Counted from the stretch's first letter, positions 1 through 10,177 are shown. The stretch: DNA of 64,000 nucleotides from Trichodelitschia bisporula (GCA_010356995.1 ML996689.1:1205228-1269227), one strand, 5' to 3'. Numbers and translations are program-made. Notes: generated from the letters alone by a model not told the origin.

Positions 1-784
1 GACCAGAGTGGTCAGGTCCGGGACGGCCACGCCGCTATGCGGGTCGGAGATGATGTCCTTGAGCCGGCCAGGGGTGCCAACGAGGATGTGGCAACCCGCA
101 CGTTGCAGCTCCCGCAGCATCTGTCTCTTCTGAGTGCCACCGACGGCGCACTGCACGACCAGGCCGGTGTTCGAGCAAAGTCTCCGCGCTTCCTCCGCAA
201 TCTGCTCCGCCAATTCACGAGTGGGGGAGATGATCAGCGCCCGAATGTCCGAGGGAGAGGCGTTAAACCGGCCCCGCCGAGCATTGAGAGAGGGGTCATT
301 CTTGAGGATACGTTCGATGGTAGGGAGTAGGAAGGCAATCGTCTTGCCAGTACCAGTTTTAGCCTGCGCAATCCTAGTACTGTTAGCTGTATGCCATTGA
401 CGAAAGGTAAACTAACATATCGTCACCCTGCAGCGCCTCGTTGATGGTCAACTTCTGCACTTCAGTCATCGTCTCTAACCCCATTTTGGTGATAGTCTGG
501 ATGATGTTTTGGTTCACCAGCTCACGTTCACCAAGTTCGGCGAAGGTAGACGCCAGACCATCGTCGACTTCTACCGATAGATTGGGATTGTGTGCGGAAA
601 GTGTGCGGGTGGTGTGCAACGAAGCCAGACCCGTCCACTGTCTCCGAGCAACATGGACAGGTTGTGCAGTGATTGAGGCATTGGAAGTGATGAGAGAAAC
701 TCTGCCTGTGGCGACCTTAGTTGAGCATGCTGTGCTTAACGTCCGAGGGACAGATGCAGAGCATCTCCGTAGGGCGGCGAGCAT
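1..784 (-). CDS. Mitochondrial DEAD-box ATP-dependent RNA helicase, MSS116-like, 3' part outside window
   Basis: The gene runs off the left edge of the window. Model: exon 417-784, a 43-nt intron 374-416 (GTTAGT donor, GCTAACA branch site, TAG acceptor), then exon 1-373. The protein starts at an ATG at 784 with an Arg/Ser/Thr-rich, acid-poor leader typical of mitochondrial import. The Q-motif region (MTEVQKLTINEAL) ends exon 1. Exon 2 opens with motif I AKTGTGKT, followed by motif Ia PTREL, the GG motif and motif Ib TPGRL. This order defines a DEAD-box helicase. The leader plus the Q-motif context fit the MSS116 group, which acts in mitochondrial intron splicing and RNA remodelling. The DEAD and SAT motifs lie outside the window, so the exact subfamily is an inference. 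Confidence 0.88.
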
Positions 785-1409
785 GGCGCGTGTGAATTGA
801 GCTGCCTCGGAGGCCGGAGTGCAGTGAGTGTGTCGACGGACTGGAAAGCGCACTCGAGAAAGGAGTGCGGTTGGAGGGGAGGGAGGGATGATGGAGGGAA
901 GGGTGGGTGAATGATGCAGTGAAGGTGAAATACTCGAAACTTTTTTCTGTGAGAGAAAAAAGGCCAATCTCTCTTGGTCCCTTCGGGCTTAGCGTCCGAT
1001 CCAAGGGCCAAGGGGCCAGACTACGTAGTAACATTTCATGGCCGACCCAGTCCGCAAAAGAAACTAGGCAGGGCAGCCACAACTTTTTCGGGTGGCCCTT
1101 GGTCCGTTGAAGTGGGGCCGCGTTCGAACTACCGTAGAACAAGCGGGGATATGGAGGGATCATATGCGGACAAAGACATCAAACGTGGGGATGTTAATGT
1201 GACAAGAAGCTTGCTTTCGTTCTGTAATGTGCTATGTCGTCTTTACGCTGGCATACTATACACAGAGCGCATTTGATGCACATGTCCAAGCCGGGACGTC
1301 TCTATCATACACATTCCGAAGACGTTGAACGACTCCATGCAATGCGCCCAAAACACCCAGCATATAAGCTGGTCTCCCACAACTCCGTGCAGTCCATTCC
1401 CCGAAAAGC
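785..1409. other. Intergenic, helicase promoter side
   Basis: This 625-bp stretch lies upstream of the helicase and downstream of MRPL20. I see no coding signal, only short frames without codon structure. It should contain the helicase promoter and the MRPL20 3' end. Confidence 0.6.
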
Positions 1410-2117
1410 TTAGGCGTCCCTCCCCCACAGCTCCTTTCTCCTCCGGCGTTCCAACCGCGCCTGTCGCCGCCGCGGACCCCACTTCGCGATGATAGCATCC
1501 TCCTTCTCCCGTGCCTCCAGGCCCGCCTCCTTGTTCTTAGCGATGAGACTGACGAAGAACTCAGAGCATCCGAACTTCTCCGCCAGCTTGTTGCGCGTCC
1601 ACTGCTTCGGGTCCGAAAGGCGCAATGAGCGTATCTCGGCGATCTCGGCTGGCGTCAGGTGGTACTTCTTCTCAGAGGGTTCCTTGATTGGCGGGGGCAG
1701 CGGTGCATGTGCGGGCAGCACCGGTGCCAGCGAGGCCGGGAAGGTGGACGTGCTCTCATGCAACGCTGTGCCTGGCTTGACCACGGGCGACGCGGTGAAC
1801 TTGGGCGCATCGGTCATGGTGTAAAGTGACGGCCCCGAGGTGTAGAGGGCGCGACGCATGTCATCCGGCGGAAGGAACTTAAGCGGGGTATGATAGACAT
1901 TCGGTGTTGTCGGAGGCGGATTGAAGATTACGTGCGTGCTAGCCGGCGTGGAGGTGTTGGCGAGGAAGGAGGGTGGGGGTTGGATCATAAGGCGTTTGGC
2001 GTGCCGGCGGAAGGACGACTCATGGCGGACCGAGATCTTTGAAAGTGGCGAGCATTTGGAAGCTTGTAAAATGCAATTGGCGTGTAGAACGGACCGGGAG
2101 AGTGTGTTTGGGGACAT
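1410..2117 (-). CDS. MRPL20: Mitochondrial large-subunit ribosomal protein L20 (mL58)
   Basis: Single exon, 235 aa. The N-terminus is a mitochondrial presequence (Ser/Arg-rich up to RHESSFRRHAKRL). The middle has the family signature NPPPTTPNVYHTPLKFLPP at about residues 66-84. The C-terminal third has the conserved LTPAEIAEIRSLR, WTRNKLAEKFGCS and FVSLIA blocks and ends in a very basic tail with GPRRRQARLERRRRKELW. These blocks identify fungal MRPL20/mL58, a structural protein of the mitochondrial large ribosomal subunit. Length and domain order are normal for the family. The ATG at 2117 is the natural start because the presequence follows directly. Confidence 0.93.
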   Translation of the reverse strand: MSPNTLSRSVLHANCILQASKCSPLSKISVRHESSFRRHAKRLMIQPPPSFLANTSTPASTHVIFNPPPTTPNVYHTPLKFLPPDDMRRALYTSGPSLYTMTDAPKFTASPVVKPGTALHESTSTFPASLAPVLPAHAPLPPPIKEPSEKKYHLTPAEIAEIRSLRLSDPKQWTRNKLAEKFGCSEFFVSLIAKNKEAGLEAREKEDAIIAKWGPRRRQARLERRRRKELWGRDA

Positions 2118-2474
2118 TTTGGCGTTGGAGAGCAGCTCCGTCCGACGTGCAGAAAATGTTGGGCTCCCTTGTCCTGGGATGAAGCTTCTCGGAAAATTGA
2201 TGACCCGGGAGTCGAGTTAACATACCGCAGCCAACCTGACATTCATACTCTCACCCAACGATGCGCGATGCCTGCTCATTCAAGAACAGGCGAATAATGA
2301 TACTATTCATATCACCTCCACTCGATGAACAGAACCGCGAAATGTGAAATGCTCTATTCTTTCACAAACTGCTATAGCCCATTTAAGGAACCCCCCGGTT
2401 TCCATGTCGAAGCACAACTTCAACACCACTACACACCTGGACGTCCTTGAGCAACCGATCCTTGTCAACTCAAT
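2118..2474. other. Intergenic, divergent promoter region
   Basis: This 357-bp spacer separates MRPL20 (minus) from the Cys-rich gene (plus) and must hold both promoters. No clear TATA box or conserved element stands out. Confidence 0.5.
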
Positions 2475-3020
2475 ATGATGCATCTTTACGCCAACGACGG
2501 CTTCGATAGCCCCAGGGGCCAGAAGCAGCGTGAACGGTTCAGGGCTGCCCGAAAGTCCATCTGCATGCTTTGTCATTCCCGCATCGCTGAGCTCCCCGCT
2601 CAGATGGTTTGCGGTCACTTCGCCTGTTTCTACTGCCTGCGCCAGGCGATTTTAGCCTGTGAATTATGCCATTGCCTCCACTGCGGAGCAGAATGCTTGG
2701 ACCTTCTGCTCCTCGATGAAGATAGGGATGAACTGGTATTAATCGACAGGAAGGAGCTCTCTAGTTTGCCTAAGGGGCAGTTACGGTTTGAAACCCACCT
2801 TGATGACCCCGAGCCGTCCACATTGAGCCTCAACATCTACGATGGCATCTTCGAGAGCGGCGACGACGAATCGGACAGTAACTGTTTTGACAACGACAAC
2901 GGATGGGACAGCGACGACTTTGAAGACGTCATTGAATGGGACAGCGACGACTCTGCAAACGTCATCTCGGCCAAGCCAGTGGTAGCGGCAGACAGTGAGG
3001 AGGAGACATCGGAGGATTAA
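2475..3020 (+). CDS. Small RING-like Cys-rich protein with acidic tail
   Basis: Single exon, 181 aa, not matched to a named gene. Residues 30-65 hold a compact set of metal-ligand-like residues: CMLC, then CGHFACFYC, then CELCHCLHCGAEC. The spacing (CxxC ... CGHxxCxxxC ... CxxC) resembles RING or treble-clef zinc fingers but is not a textbook RING. The C-terminal half is acidic, with repeated DSDD/DSDDF/WDSDDS segments, so the protein could bind basic partners. Two in-frame ATGs occur at 2475 and 2478. It heads a local group of proteins with the same plan (Cys-rich N-terminus plus low-complexity tail) at 3340, 4825 and 7728. Ubiquitin ligase activity would be a guess. Confidence 0.6.
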   Translation: MMHLYANDGFDSPRGQKQRERFRAARKSICMLCHSRIAELPAQMVCGHFACFYCLRQAILACELCHCLHCGAECLDLLLLDEDRDELVLIDRKELSSLPKGQLRFETHLDDPEPSTLSLNIYDGIFESGDDESDSNCFDNDNGWDSDDFEDVIEWDSDDSANVISAKPVVAADSEEETSED

Positions 3021-3198
3021 GAACCAGGAGAGTGCATGAACGATTTTCAGTCCCTACTGCCACTATCTGGCCCTAAGTCAGATCGAGGTGATTTCCGTTG
3101 CCCAAATCAGTTCCCGAGTTCGCTTTAACGGTTGCATCAACGATTCGAGCGTGTGAACTCCCCATGTGATCACCGAGGGCCACTCACTGAGGAACCAG

Positions 3199-3206
3199 TA
3201 TAAATA
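3199..3206 (+). promoter_or_regulatory. TATA box of the 3340 gene
   Basis: TATAAATA lies about 135 nt upstream of the ATG at 3340. The intervening leader is CA/pyrimidine-rich, as in fungal 5' UTRs. The TATA favours the 3340 start over the longer upstream reading frame from 3166. Confidence 0.6.
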
Positions 3207-3339
3207 CGCCGATTCTCCACGTTCCTTTGCCGTCCATAACCATACCGCTCTTCTATCATCCGTTCTTTACAAGCTCAAAGCAAACGCGATCCAAATTCCA
3301 ATATTTCGTACCAAAACCAAACAACACCCAAAGCCGAAT

Positions 3340-4071
3340 ATGTTAGTCCAGCGGGCAGTCCGATTCGTCCCCTGCGACGGGTTCCACGAGCGCTGCCCTA
3401 ATCCCTCAGTCGTTGAGTGTTTCCCTTGTGGGTGTACGATGTGTGACTATTGTTTTGAGTATTTGGAAGACATGCTCGCGCCTCGATGCGCGAGGCACAA
3501 CATGTTAGTCACCAGCTTCGCGCCCTTCGACCCGGCTGCCCGGGTGGAATTCCACACGCCCGTGGCTGAAGTGGCCGTCCTAGTCCCGTGGGGCGTCCCC
3601 GTCGGAGTGGGCGTCCCGGTCGGAGACCAGGGAGCACTCGTTCCAGGAGGCATGATGGCTCAGCAAGGTGCACCCGTTCAGGGAGGCATGATGGCTCAAC
3701 AAGGTGCACCCGTGCAGGGAGGCTTCGCAGCTCAGCAGGCAGCAGCCGGTTTCAATGCCACTGCCGCAGGTGGACAACGTGGGAATGAATGGGACGAAAA
3801 TGGTGATACTCAAGGTGTTGGAGACCTAATGCTGGACGATGATGGTAGCCAGTACGACGGTGGTGGCTGGGCCGGCGGCCAGGTTGCCCGCGGGGCTCGG
3901 GGTGGTGGTGTCCAGCGTGGTGGGCGTGGTGGCCGCGAGGGTGGTCCTGCTGGCGGTGGGGGTGGTCGGGATGGTCGGGGTGGCCACGGTGGGGGTCGGG
4001 GGGGTAGCCAGGGCGGCGGGACTGGGGAGGAGTTTTATGAGGAGCGGATTGTTCGGCGGGGGAGGCGTTAA
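3340..4071 (+). CDS. RING-like Cys-rich protein with RGG-type tail
   Basis: Single exon, 243 aa from the ATG at 3340. The frame is open further upstream to 3166, but that part crosses the TATA box and is probably 5' UTR. Residues 10-55 carry a Cys cluster (CDGFHERC, CFPCGCTMCDYC, RCARH) similar in plan to a RING finger. A 12-residue repeat, GGMMAQQGAPVQ, occurs twice, with a third partial copy (about 3646-3740). The tail is a long Gly/Arg-rich RGG-box region (about 3895-4065), typical of RNA-binding or phase-separating proteins. Neither part identifies a known gene. The decayed copy at 4825-6451 shares the Cys region (CTRHN matching CARHN), so this is a local paralogue family. Confidence 0.62.
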   Translation: MLVQRAVRFVPCDGFHERCPNPSVVECFPCGCTMCDYCFEYLEDMLAPRCARHNMLVTSFAPFDPAARVEFHTPVAEVAVLVPWGVPVGVGVPVGDQGALVPGGMMAQQGAPVQGGMMAQQGAPVQGGFAAQQAAAGFNATAAGGQRGNEWDENGDTQGVGDLMLDDDGSQYDGGGWAGGQVARGARGGGVQRGGRGGREGGPAGGGGGRDGRGGHGGGRGGSQGGGTGEEFYEERIVRRGRR

Positions 4072-4824
4072 GGCTAGACCCGGTGGAGTCTGAGCGGCCT
4101 CTGCTCAGATGACATGCTCGAGAAGTAGTTGAGCTTTTAGAACTTGTAGGCAAATGATATTACGACTTGACCAGAAATTTGCTTCACTGCAATGTGCTCG
4201 AACGTGAACTGTGGAACATGTCAACGGTACCTTGTAAAGATGCATCTATACCCTTGATCAACATTTAGATATCATCTAGCACTCTTCTCGAGGCTCTATC
4301 TTGGGCTCCGGCTCGCGGTACGCTCTGAATCTCACAAGAATCTCGTGACTGAAATCATCATTGGGGAACTCGACTTGCAAATGGGGAGTTGCATGGATTT
4401 GATGCTTCTAAACAGACCGGCAAGTCCTCTAATGTATGGACTCGCATCGTATGACCTGCCAGATGTGGATGAGTCAGTGCAGTCAAACGGCCTGATATGC
4501 TGGATGAGTGCCGTTAAACTATTGCTCCAAACGCCAGGTGTACTGAAGCCATATGAGCCAGCCCTCCTTGGTCACAACCCTGGACGGTTCTCGCGAAAGA
4601 GTGTTTGGACCTACAATACGTTATCTTGAGGTTGGGTTTGTGAAAGGATTACCAAACTTCCGGCTCATGTTTGTTGGCTTTGAGGGCGTTCGCATGAACG
4701 TTCCTTAACGCTCATGGCGTTTGTAAGCCCGCATCTACTATTCTTCAGGATTGATATATATAGCCACCGTCTGAAGCCATTACAGCTCTTGGTGGTAATA
4801 AGATATATCCTTCAATCCAGCGAT
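4072..4824. other. Intergenic between paralogues
   Basis: About 750 bp without a supportable gene. A 94-codon frame at 4345-4629 has no recognisable content. TATATATA-like sequence near 4754-4762 sits about 65 nt before the pseudogene ATG and may be its old promoter. Confidence 0.45.
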
Positions 4825-6451
4825 ATGCCCGGCTGCTTCGGCTTCGGTCCGGCAGGGTTGGGCGGGTTTATCCAGAGGTACTGGATGTGCGACTCCTGCA
4901 CCTCGTTGAAGATGAATTCAACAAGCGCACTTCATCTATGCACTCGTCACAATATACCACTCACCATTTTGAAGCTTATAAGCGCCGGGAATCAGCCAGG
5001 GCTCCAATTCACGACAACCGCCTCCATTGACCAGGGCCAAGTCCCTTAACACAAGCCAATGGTCCCAAACCGGACACAACTGACACAAGCATACCAAGGA
5101 GGGTTAACCGACGCAAACAGGAGAAGGGTCAGCGTAGTCGCCAGGGTGGCGGCCCTGATTGCCCTCCGTATGATGACTACGACGAGCAGGCCGAGAGTTA
5201 TCCGGCAGGCGACTACGACGACCAGGCCGGCCAATACGACGACTGCGGCACAGACGACTGGGGCCAGTATGGTGACTTTGTCGCCAGCGGCAGCAACCCG
5301 AGCCCCTACAACGACGAGTACAGCTTCGCCGACCTCGACGACCTTCAGAATCGTATCGGGGGGCGTGGTATTCCTAATGCGACTCAGAGTTCTGCTGGCA
5401 AGCGGCCAGCTGGAGCTCGCTCTGAGAGTCAGGCTGAGAGCAGTAGGAGCAAAAAGGGGGGTCGCAATCATACTCCTACTCCTAAGGGTTATAAGCCGTC
5501 ACCTTCACCTGCTTCACTGGCTAAGGGCCGTATGAGTGATCGTGAATCTGAGGGCCGTCGGACTCTTCGTAGGCCAGTTCGGGCGCCTCCAACCCCTCGT
5601 GGAAGGGCAAGGGTCGTGCCGTTGAGCCACCGCGTCGCGCTGCTGAGAGCTGGGGAGGCCAAGGTAACGATCCTGATGATCCTAGCGACCCAGACGACGA
5701 TGACGATGATGAGGGTGATGGTGACGACTATCACGGCAGTGAACGTGGCGACCGCGACTTTGGAGACCAGGATTCCGAGCCGGACAACAGGGCCTTAGCC
5801 GTTGTCCAGAAACTTCGAGAACGGCCTGTTAAGAAGCGTGCTCCGGTGTAGGATGATGAGCATGCGGAAGAGGAGTATTGGGAGGAAAACCGACCTCGGG
5901 CTAGTAAGGCCACTGGCCCACCTCGTGGCCGAGGCCCGAAAGTGCCAGCTGCGAAGAAGCCAGCTCCTGTATCCGATGACGAGCATGAGGAGGAGGAAGA
6001 TTGGGAGGAGCCTCCGCAACAGCCTCGGAGGCCCGCTCGTGCACCTGGACCTCGTCGTCAGATGGCCCCCGCACCGGCCAACCTGGAGGAAAACGGGTGA
6101 GAAGAAGAGGAAGAGCAGTGGGGTAATTGCGGTGGGGCATTGGCTCGCCGAAGGAACGACGGGTTGTGGAGAGGTGGGGCGTGGGGTTCCGTCTTTGATG
6201 GCAACTATTGGGGTAGGGATGATTACTGGCATGGTGAAGGAACAGTGGCAGGCCGGTTTGGTGACGACTTTTGGGGCGGCGGGGCGCGGAGGAACGACTT
6301 CGACGACGAGAACCAGGAATGGGAGGAGTACTACGAAGAGAAAGCATTTTACGAGGAGAATGATCAAGAGGTTCATGAAGGTCAGTACACGTACCAGGAG
6401 GATGCACAGGGCGTTCGTGAGGGGAAGCGCCGGCAGGGCCAGAAGTTCTAA
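4825..6451 (+). pseudogene. Decayed paralogue of the RING-like/low-complexity gene
   Basis: The reading frame starts at ATG 4825 (MPGCFGFGPAGLGG). It has a Cys region whose CTRHN block matches CARHN of the 3340 gene, then passes through at least two frame changes (near 5040 and near 5590) and two in-frame stops (TAG at 5849, TGA near 6098). That coding once continued is clear from composition (Asp/Tyr/Gln-, then Glu/Trp/Arg-rich) and from an internal repeat: KKRAPV-stop-DDEHAEEEYWEE is repeated about 43 codons later as KKPAPVSDDEHEEEEDWEE. The repeat stays in register across the first stop. The tail to 6451 is again Gly/Trp/Tyr/Glu-rich. An intron-rich functional gene is possible but less likely than a pseudogene. 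Confidence 0.6.
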
Positions 6452-6881
6452 GCATCGTAGGTCTAGTTTAGTTGTATTGACCGTGATTGAACTGAGAACA
6501 GAAACAAAGATTTTGACTTCCGAAAGCGCTACCGTATCTTGAGATGAGCAACATCGTTGTTTGACGTTGGAGGAATCTCCGGGCCGCCGCCGAAGGGTCA
6601 TCTCCGTACCCCGTGACTTGGACACCGTGACACCGTGACGACGTCAACCTCAAAGTTCCCCCCTCTTAAGCCTTTTCTGTCAAAACGCACTCAAGTGAGG
6701 CACCATCAAATATGGCACTACCAATCTGTTTATACACACGATCCTTTTGAACGGTCATCACACAAGTCATGGTGTTACGGTAGAGTAGTCATCTTAATGA
6801 CCTCTCTGGGAGAATCTCAGACTTGTTGATAGCTAACTAAGCTATTGCTCTCCAGACCGTCCTAATGTACCGGGCAGACTT
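6452..6881. other. Convergent intergenic region
   Basis: These 430 bp lie between the 3' ends of the pseudogene (plus) and the KE-rich gene (minus). I see no gene or repeat beyond a short GACACCGTGAC duplication near 6620. Confidence 0.5.
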
Positions 6882-7728
6882 TCAAGCCCCATTATATGTT
6901 CTGCCTTTTGAGTCCTTCGCCTTAGGCTTAGCATTAGGCGCGAACCTCACCCACTCATCCTCATCACAGCTCTCAATCTCCCCGAGAACATATCCGCCCC
7001 CATCAACCTCCTCTAACTTTTCGGCCTTCTCCTTCTCCTTCTCCTTCTCCTTCTCCTTCTCCTTCTNNNNNNNNNNNNNNNNNNNNNNNNNNNNNNCCTT
7101 CTCCTTCTCCTTCTCCTTCTCCTTCTCCTTCTCCTTCTTGTCCTTCTTCTTGTCCTTCTTCTCGTCCTTCTTCTCGTCCTTCTTCTCGTCCTTTTTACCC
7201 TTCTCCTTATCCTCCTCCAGCTCCTCCTCCGCGGGCTCCTCCGCAGTCATCCCCCTCCCCCGCCCACAGCCCCGCCTTCGACCTCTCATCCCCCATGGCC
7301 CCCGCCCCCCTTCCCACTGCTCGTGTAATATCGCCCTAAAGGCCTCAAAACCGTGTCTCCCTCCCCTCCCCGGCATTTCCCTTCCCCCCCTACGCGAATC
7401 GTCCCCCGTCTTGCGCCAAGAAGAGGAACCCATCATCCCAGCCCTTGTCCTTATTAAGCGTAACCTCAATGAGACCCTGTATCTTCAGCACAATAACGCG
7501 GTCTATCTTTTTGTTACACTTCTTTGCCTGACACCGCTGATCAGCACGGAGGATCCGCTCAAGGCAATCGCAGCAGTAGATGTGTCCGCAGGGATAACAG
7601 CCGACGGGGTACTTGGGGTACTTAGGGCGCTCGTTGCAGCCTGGACAGCGTTTGGTGGGCTTAAGGAGGGTTTCGTAGCAGTAGTCGTTAGATGAGCCGC
7701 GGTTTCCTGGACCACGTGCGTATGGCAT
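6882..7728 (-). CDS. RING-like Cys-rich protein with long Lys-Glu repeat tail
   Basis: Model: exon 7465-7728, 55-nt intron 7410-7464 (GTTACG donor, GCAAG acceptor), exon 6882-7409. The splice keeps frame, joining LIE to TGDDSRRGG. AAG acceptors are also used in VMA21 in this window. Exon 1 has a RING-like cluster: CPGC, then CYPCGHIYCCDC, then CQAKKC. Exon 2 is basic, then changes into an uninterrupted KEK/KDK repeat encoded by a TTCTCC hexanucleotide array that contains an assembly gap, so true length is unknown. It ends with a short unique segment (EEVDGGGYVLGEIESCDEDEW, about 6940-7010). It shares architecture with the 2475 and 3340 genes. Function unknown. The unspliced frame would stop just after exon 1. 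Confidence 0.55.
7025..7140. repeat. TTCTCC hexanucleotide array with assembly gap
   Basis: A near-perfect CCTTCT/TTCTCC array flanks 30 N at 7067-7096. It encodes Lys-Glu repeats on the minus strand. The array probably collapsed during assembly, so its length here is not reliable. Confidence 0.9.
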
Positions 7729-7800
7729 GTTAGTGTGAATTGTGCGCGACTAGGTGTGTTGTGGATGGTATTGGAGATGGTGGTTATAGAGTGGAGTCGG

Positions 7801-7809
7801 GCTTTTATA
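7801..7809 (-). promoter_or_regulatory. TATA box of the KE-repeat gene
   Basis: On the minus strand the sequence reads TATAAAAGC about 75 nt upstream of the ATG at 7728, the expected distance for a fungal TATA promoter with a short leader. Confidence 0.6.
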
Positions 7810-8557
7810 CCCTCCGGCGCGTGACTGGACGGGATGAATGCGCCGTGTGACTCCAGTCAACGAGCCGACTCACACGCCGTCAGCACAGCAGCATCTTTCT
7901 GACCCAATGGATCATGGCTCAAGGCACGTACAAAGGGAAAGAATGTGGAGTAAAAATCTTTTAATGATGAAGGACAGGAGAAGGCCAGCGGCGGAGCCGC
8001 GAGAGATCAGTTACGCTGCCTTAGATCTCCTATATACTCTTTCCCGAGCAGCAAAGCTCACGCCCTATATTTATATTATGGTCCATCTCTTAGCCTCCGC
8101 CTGCTTCTCCTTCTCTGCTTCTCTCCGCTTCAGCCCCTCCGCTTCTTCTGCTTCTTGTGTTCGTACTTCTCGCAATTCTTCCTCTTCTTTTCTGCCGAAC
8201 ACCTTTCCTTTTGCTGTCGCCCCAACCGGCACTGCCGCTCTTTATCCATCCGTACAATATAGCTAAGACCGAGACGCTGTGAGTGACGTGTTGCTGGAGA
8301 TCGAATGATGCTGTTTATTATAGTTGATGGACTAGCGGTTTGGCAGTGCAAAGCTCTGTACAAAGACGTGTTCGAATTGATGGAGCAATGCCGCGGCGAT
8401 GTGTTGCCAGGAGAGATATTTAGTTTTGGCCCTCACCGGTAGGTGATTGGTGGTTATCGGTGCCTTGGGGAATTAGCAACGCTGGAAGTAGGTTGAGGAG
8501 TGAACTTACATTTTTGTGACGTTTGGATGGCTTTGGATGTGTTGGGTTGTTGTTGTT

Positions 8558-8832
8558 GTTTGAAATTGTTGTTAGTGGCAGATTGGTGATGCGATGTCGG
8601 GTTCGTGAAAACTGAGAAGCAGGGAAGAGGAGCGCCACACCCCTCTCCATGCAGATAATATACCGAAGGCTACTGTATATGCCGGCTGGGTACCTACAGT
8701 TGCTTGAAACTGTGGTTAGTGAGAGGTTGTTGATGGGTGTCGGGTTTGTGGGAGCTGAGGAGCAGGAGAAGGGGAGCTTCACCCCCTCTCCATATATATA
8801 ATACACCGAGGCCACTATTTATGCCGGCCGGG
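8558..8832. repeat. Two tandem ~140-bp copies, promoter-like on minus strand
   Basis: Copy 1 (about 8558-8693) and copy 2 (about 8703-8832) are diverged direct repeats sharing blocks such as TGCCGGC, ACCCCCTCTCC/ACCCCTCTCC and TGTCGGGTT. Read on the minus strand each has an AT-rich TATA-like core followed by a CT-rich leader, so they may be duplicated promoters. Downstream on the minus strand an ATG is followed at once by a GTAAGT donor (near 8508), and a Lys/Glu-rich open frame lies at about 8070-8235. I cannot build a convincing gene from these parts. The rest of 7740-9170 shows nothing else. Confidence 0.45.
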
Positions 8833-9170
8833 TGCTTGATGCCATCGTTGCCGGGTGTTTATATACCCACGGCGGTACCCGGCGGCGATATATAGAATTA
8901 TACTGTGGGACGGTCAGTAACGAGCGAACCATGTGTTATCAACATGGCAGCATCTTCCGAGCCATGCCGCTCTTCATTCATTCAAACAAAATAGATACAA
9001 GACGCTTGAACGCAGTAACAACTGCCGGTGACCAACAGCAACAAGCCCACCATATGTATCCTGCATCGCAAATAAAAAGTCGGCGAAAGCGGATTACGCC
9101 TTTGCGACACAAACGCCGGCAGTGATGAAACGCAGAAGTCCGCGCACGATGTTCATCGCTCAGTCAACAC

Positions 9171-9893
9171 TCAACAACGCAACATCTTGCGAACCCACGC
9201 CGCCGTCTTCTTCATCCAACCAGGTACGAAACGCTCACACCCCTTGACCGACGCCTCACTAACCGTGCCCGCCAAACTGCGCTCCCTCCCATACCAATGC
9301 ATTTCCTGTGCCCTCTGCATCTCCGCTGAGTCCTGCTCTGCCAGAGCCTCCTCGATGTCCCATAGCATAGCTGGGTGGACCGGGTGCTGGTGCCCGTCTT
9401 TCACGAAGGGGTAGTTCCCGTCGCGTGGGCGACGGGCGGCGGGGGGTTGGTGGGGGACCATGGGGGTGGTTGGGCTGAAGGAGATTAGTTGGCTGGAGAG
9501 AGGGTGGTGTGAGGGGGATGTACTTACTGGTGATTGGAGATGTTGTAAGGGGGGAGTTGAAAAGGGTGGTGGAGTTGGAGATGGTGATGGAGTTGGAGAG
9601 AGTTGTGGATTTGGAGAGAGTGGTGGATTTGGAGAGAGTGGTAGAGTTGAGTGTGGGGGAGTTGGAGAGTGTGGGGGAGTTGGAGAGTGTGGTGGAGTTG
9701 GAGAGAGTGGTGGAGCTGGAGAGGGTTTGGGGAGCGGCTGAAAGGGTTGCCATTGTACGCCAAGCAGTGAGCTTGAAGTGGCCGTCAGGAAAATGAACAT
9801 CTCGAGAAGGAGCGCAAGCTGCAGATTTTTGATCTGCAGACTTTGGTGGGGAGTTCGGACGATGGATGTGGGGCAATGGGGGTTGTATCCCAT
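9171..9893 (-). CDS. Proline-rich hypothetical protein with minisatellite; model uncertain
   Basis: A 240-codon open frame. The C-terminal 90 residues look like real protein (Trp-containing, amphipathic: MLWDIEEALAEQDSAEMQR, then GWMKKTAAWVRKMLRC). The middle is a Pro/Ser/Thr repeat SPTPPH encoded by an 18-bp minisatellite that is open in all three minus frames. A canonical intron lies at about 9471-9523 (GTAAGT donor, AACTAAT branch site, TTCAG acceptor). Splicing it would put a different frame of the minisatellite (LQLHHS repeats) before the C-terminus, or make the upstream part a 5' UTR with translation from the internal ATG (MVPHQPP). The start is therefore undecided. No family recognised. 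Confidence 0.33.
   Translation of the reverse strand: MGYNPHCPTSIVRTPHQSLQIKNLQLALLLEMFIFLTATSSSLLGVQWQPFQPLPKPSPAPPLSPTPPHSPTPPHSPTPPHSTLPLSPNPPLSPNPQLSPTPSPSPTPPPFSTPPLQHLQSPVSTSPSHHPLSSQLISFSPTTPMVPHQPPAARRPRDGNYPFVKDGHQHPVHPAMLWDIEEALAEQDSAEMQRAQEMHWYGRERSLAGTVSEASVKGCERFVPGWMKKTAAWVRKMLRC
9585..9740. repeat. 18-bp minisatellite
   Basis: Degenerate GAGAGTGGTGGAGTTG-type units repeat in tandem within the proline-rich open frame. The array is open in several frames, which makes the local gene model ambiguous. Confidence 0.75.
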
Positions 9894-10177
9894 GTTCGTT
9901 GTTGTCGCGAGGCTTCAGCCTTGCCAAGTCCAGACGACACAAGGGGAAAGTAACAACACCATACCATCCCAAGTCTCGAGCCATCACCACATTCAGACAA
10001 CAACCACAGTTTGCCCCAGAACCCAAACCCCAAAGTTTGATGCAAAAAAGCAACCTTAAAATATGCAAAAGCTCACCCCACCCCTCATGGTTGCTCTCCC
10101 GTAGGAGCAACCGTCAACAGGGTGGAGATATAAGAAAACCTGCAAACTCAAGTAGCCAACTGGAGAAGGAAGGTTTT

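Noticed and set aside
3752-4153. His/Pro-rich minus-strand frame
   Set aside because: Antisense of the RGG tail of the 3340 gene. Gly/Arg codons read as Pro/His.
4345-4629. 94-codon plus-strand frame
   Set aside because: No conserved motif, no promoter or splice support, and composition like the surrounding non-coding DNA.
5046-5471. Hydrophobic Val/Ala-rich minus-strand frame that looks membrane-like
   Set aside because: It is the reverse complement of the Asp/Tyr/Gln-rich frame of the pseudogene at 4825-6451. GAC/TAC codons read backwards give GTC/GTA (Val).
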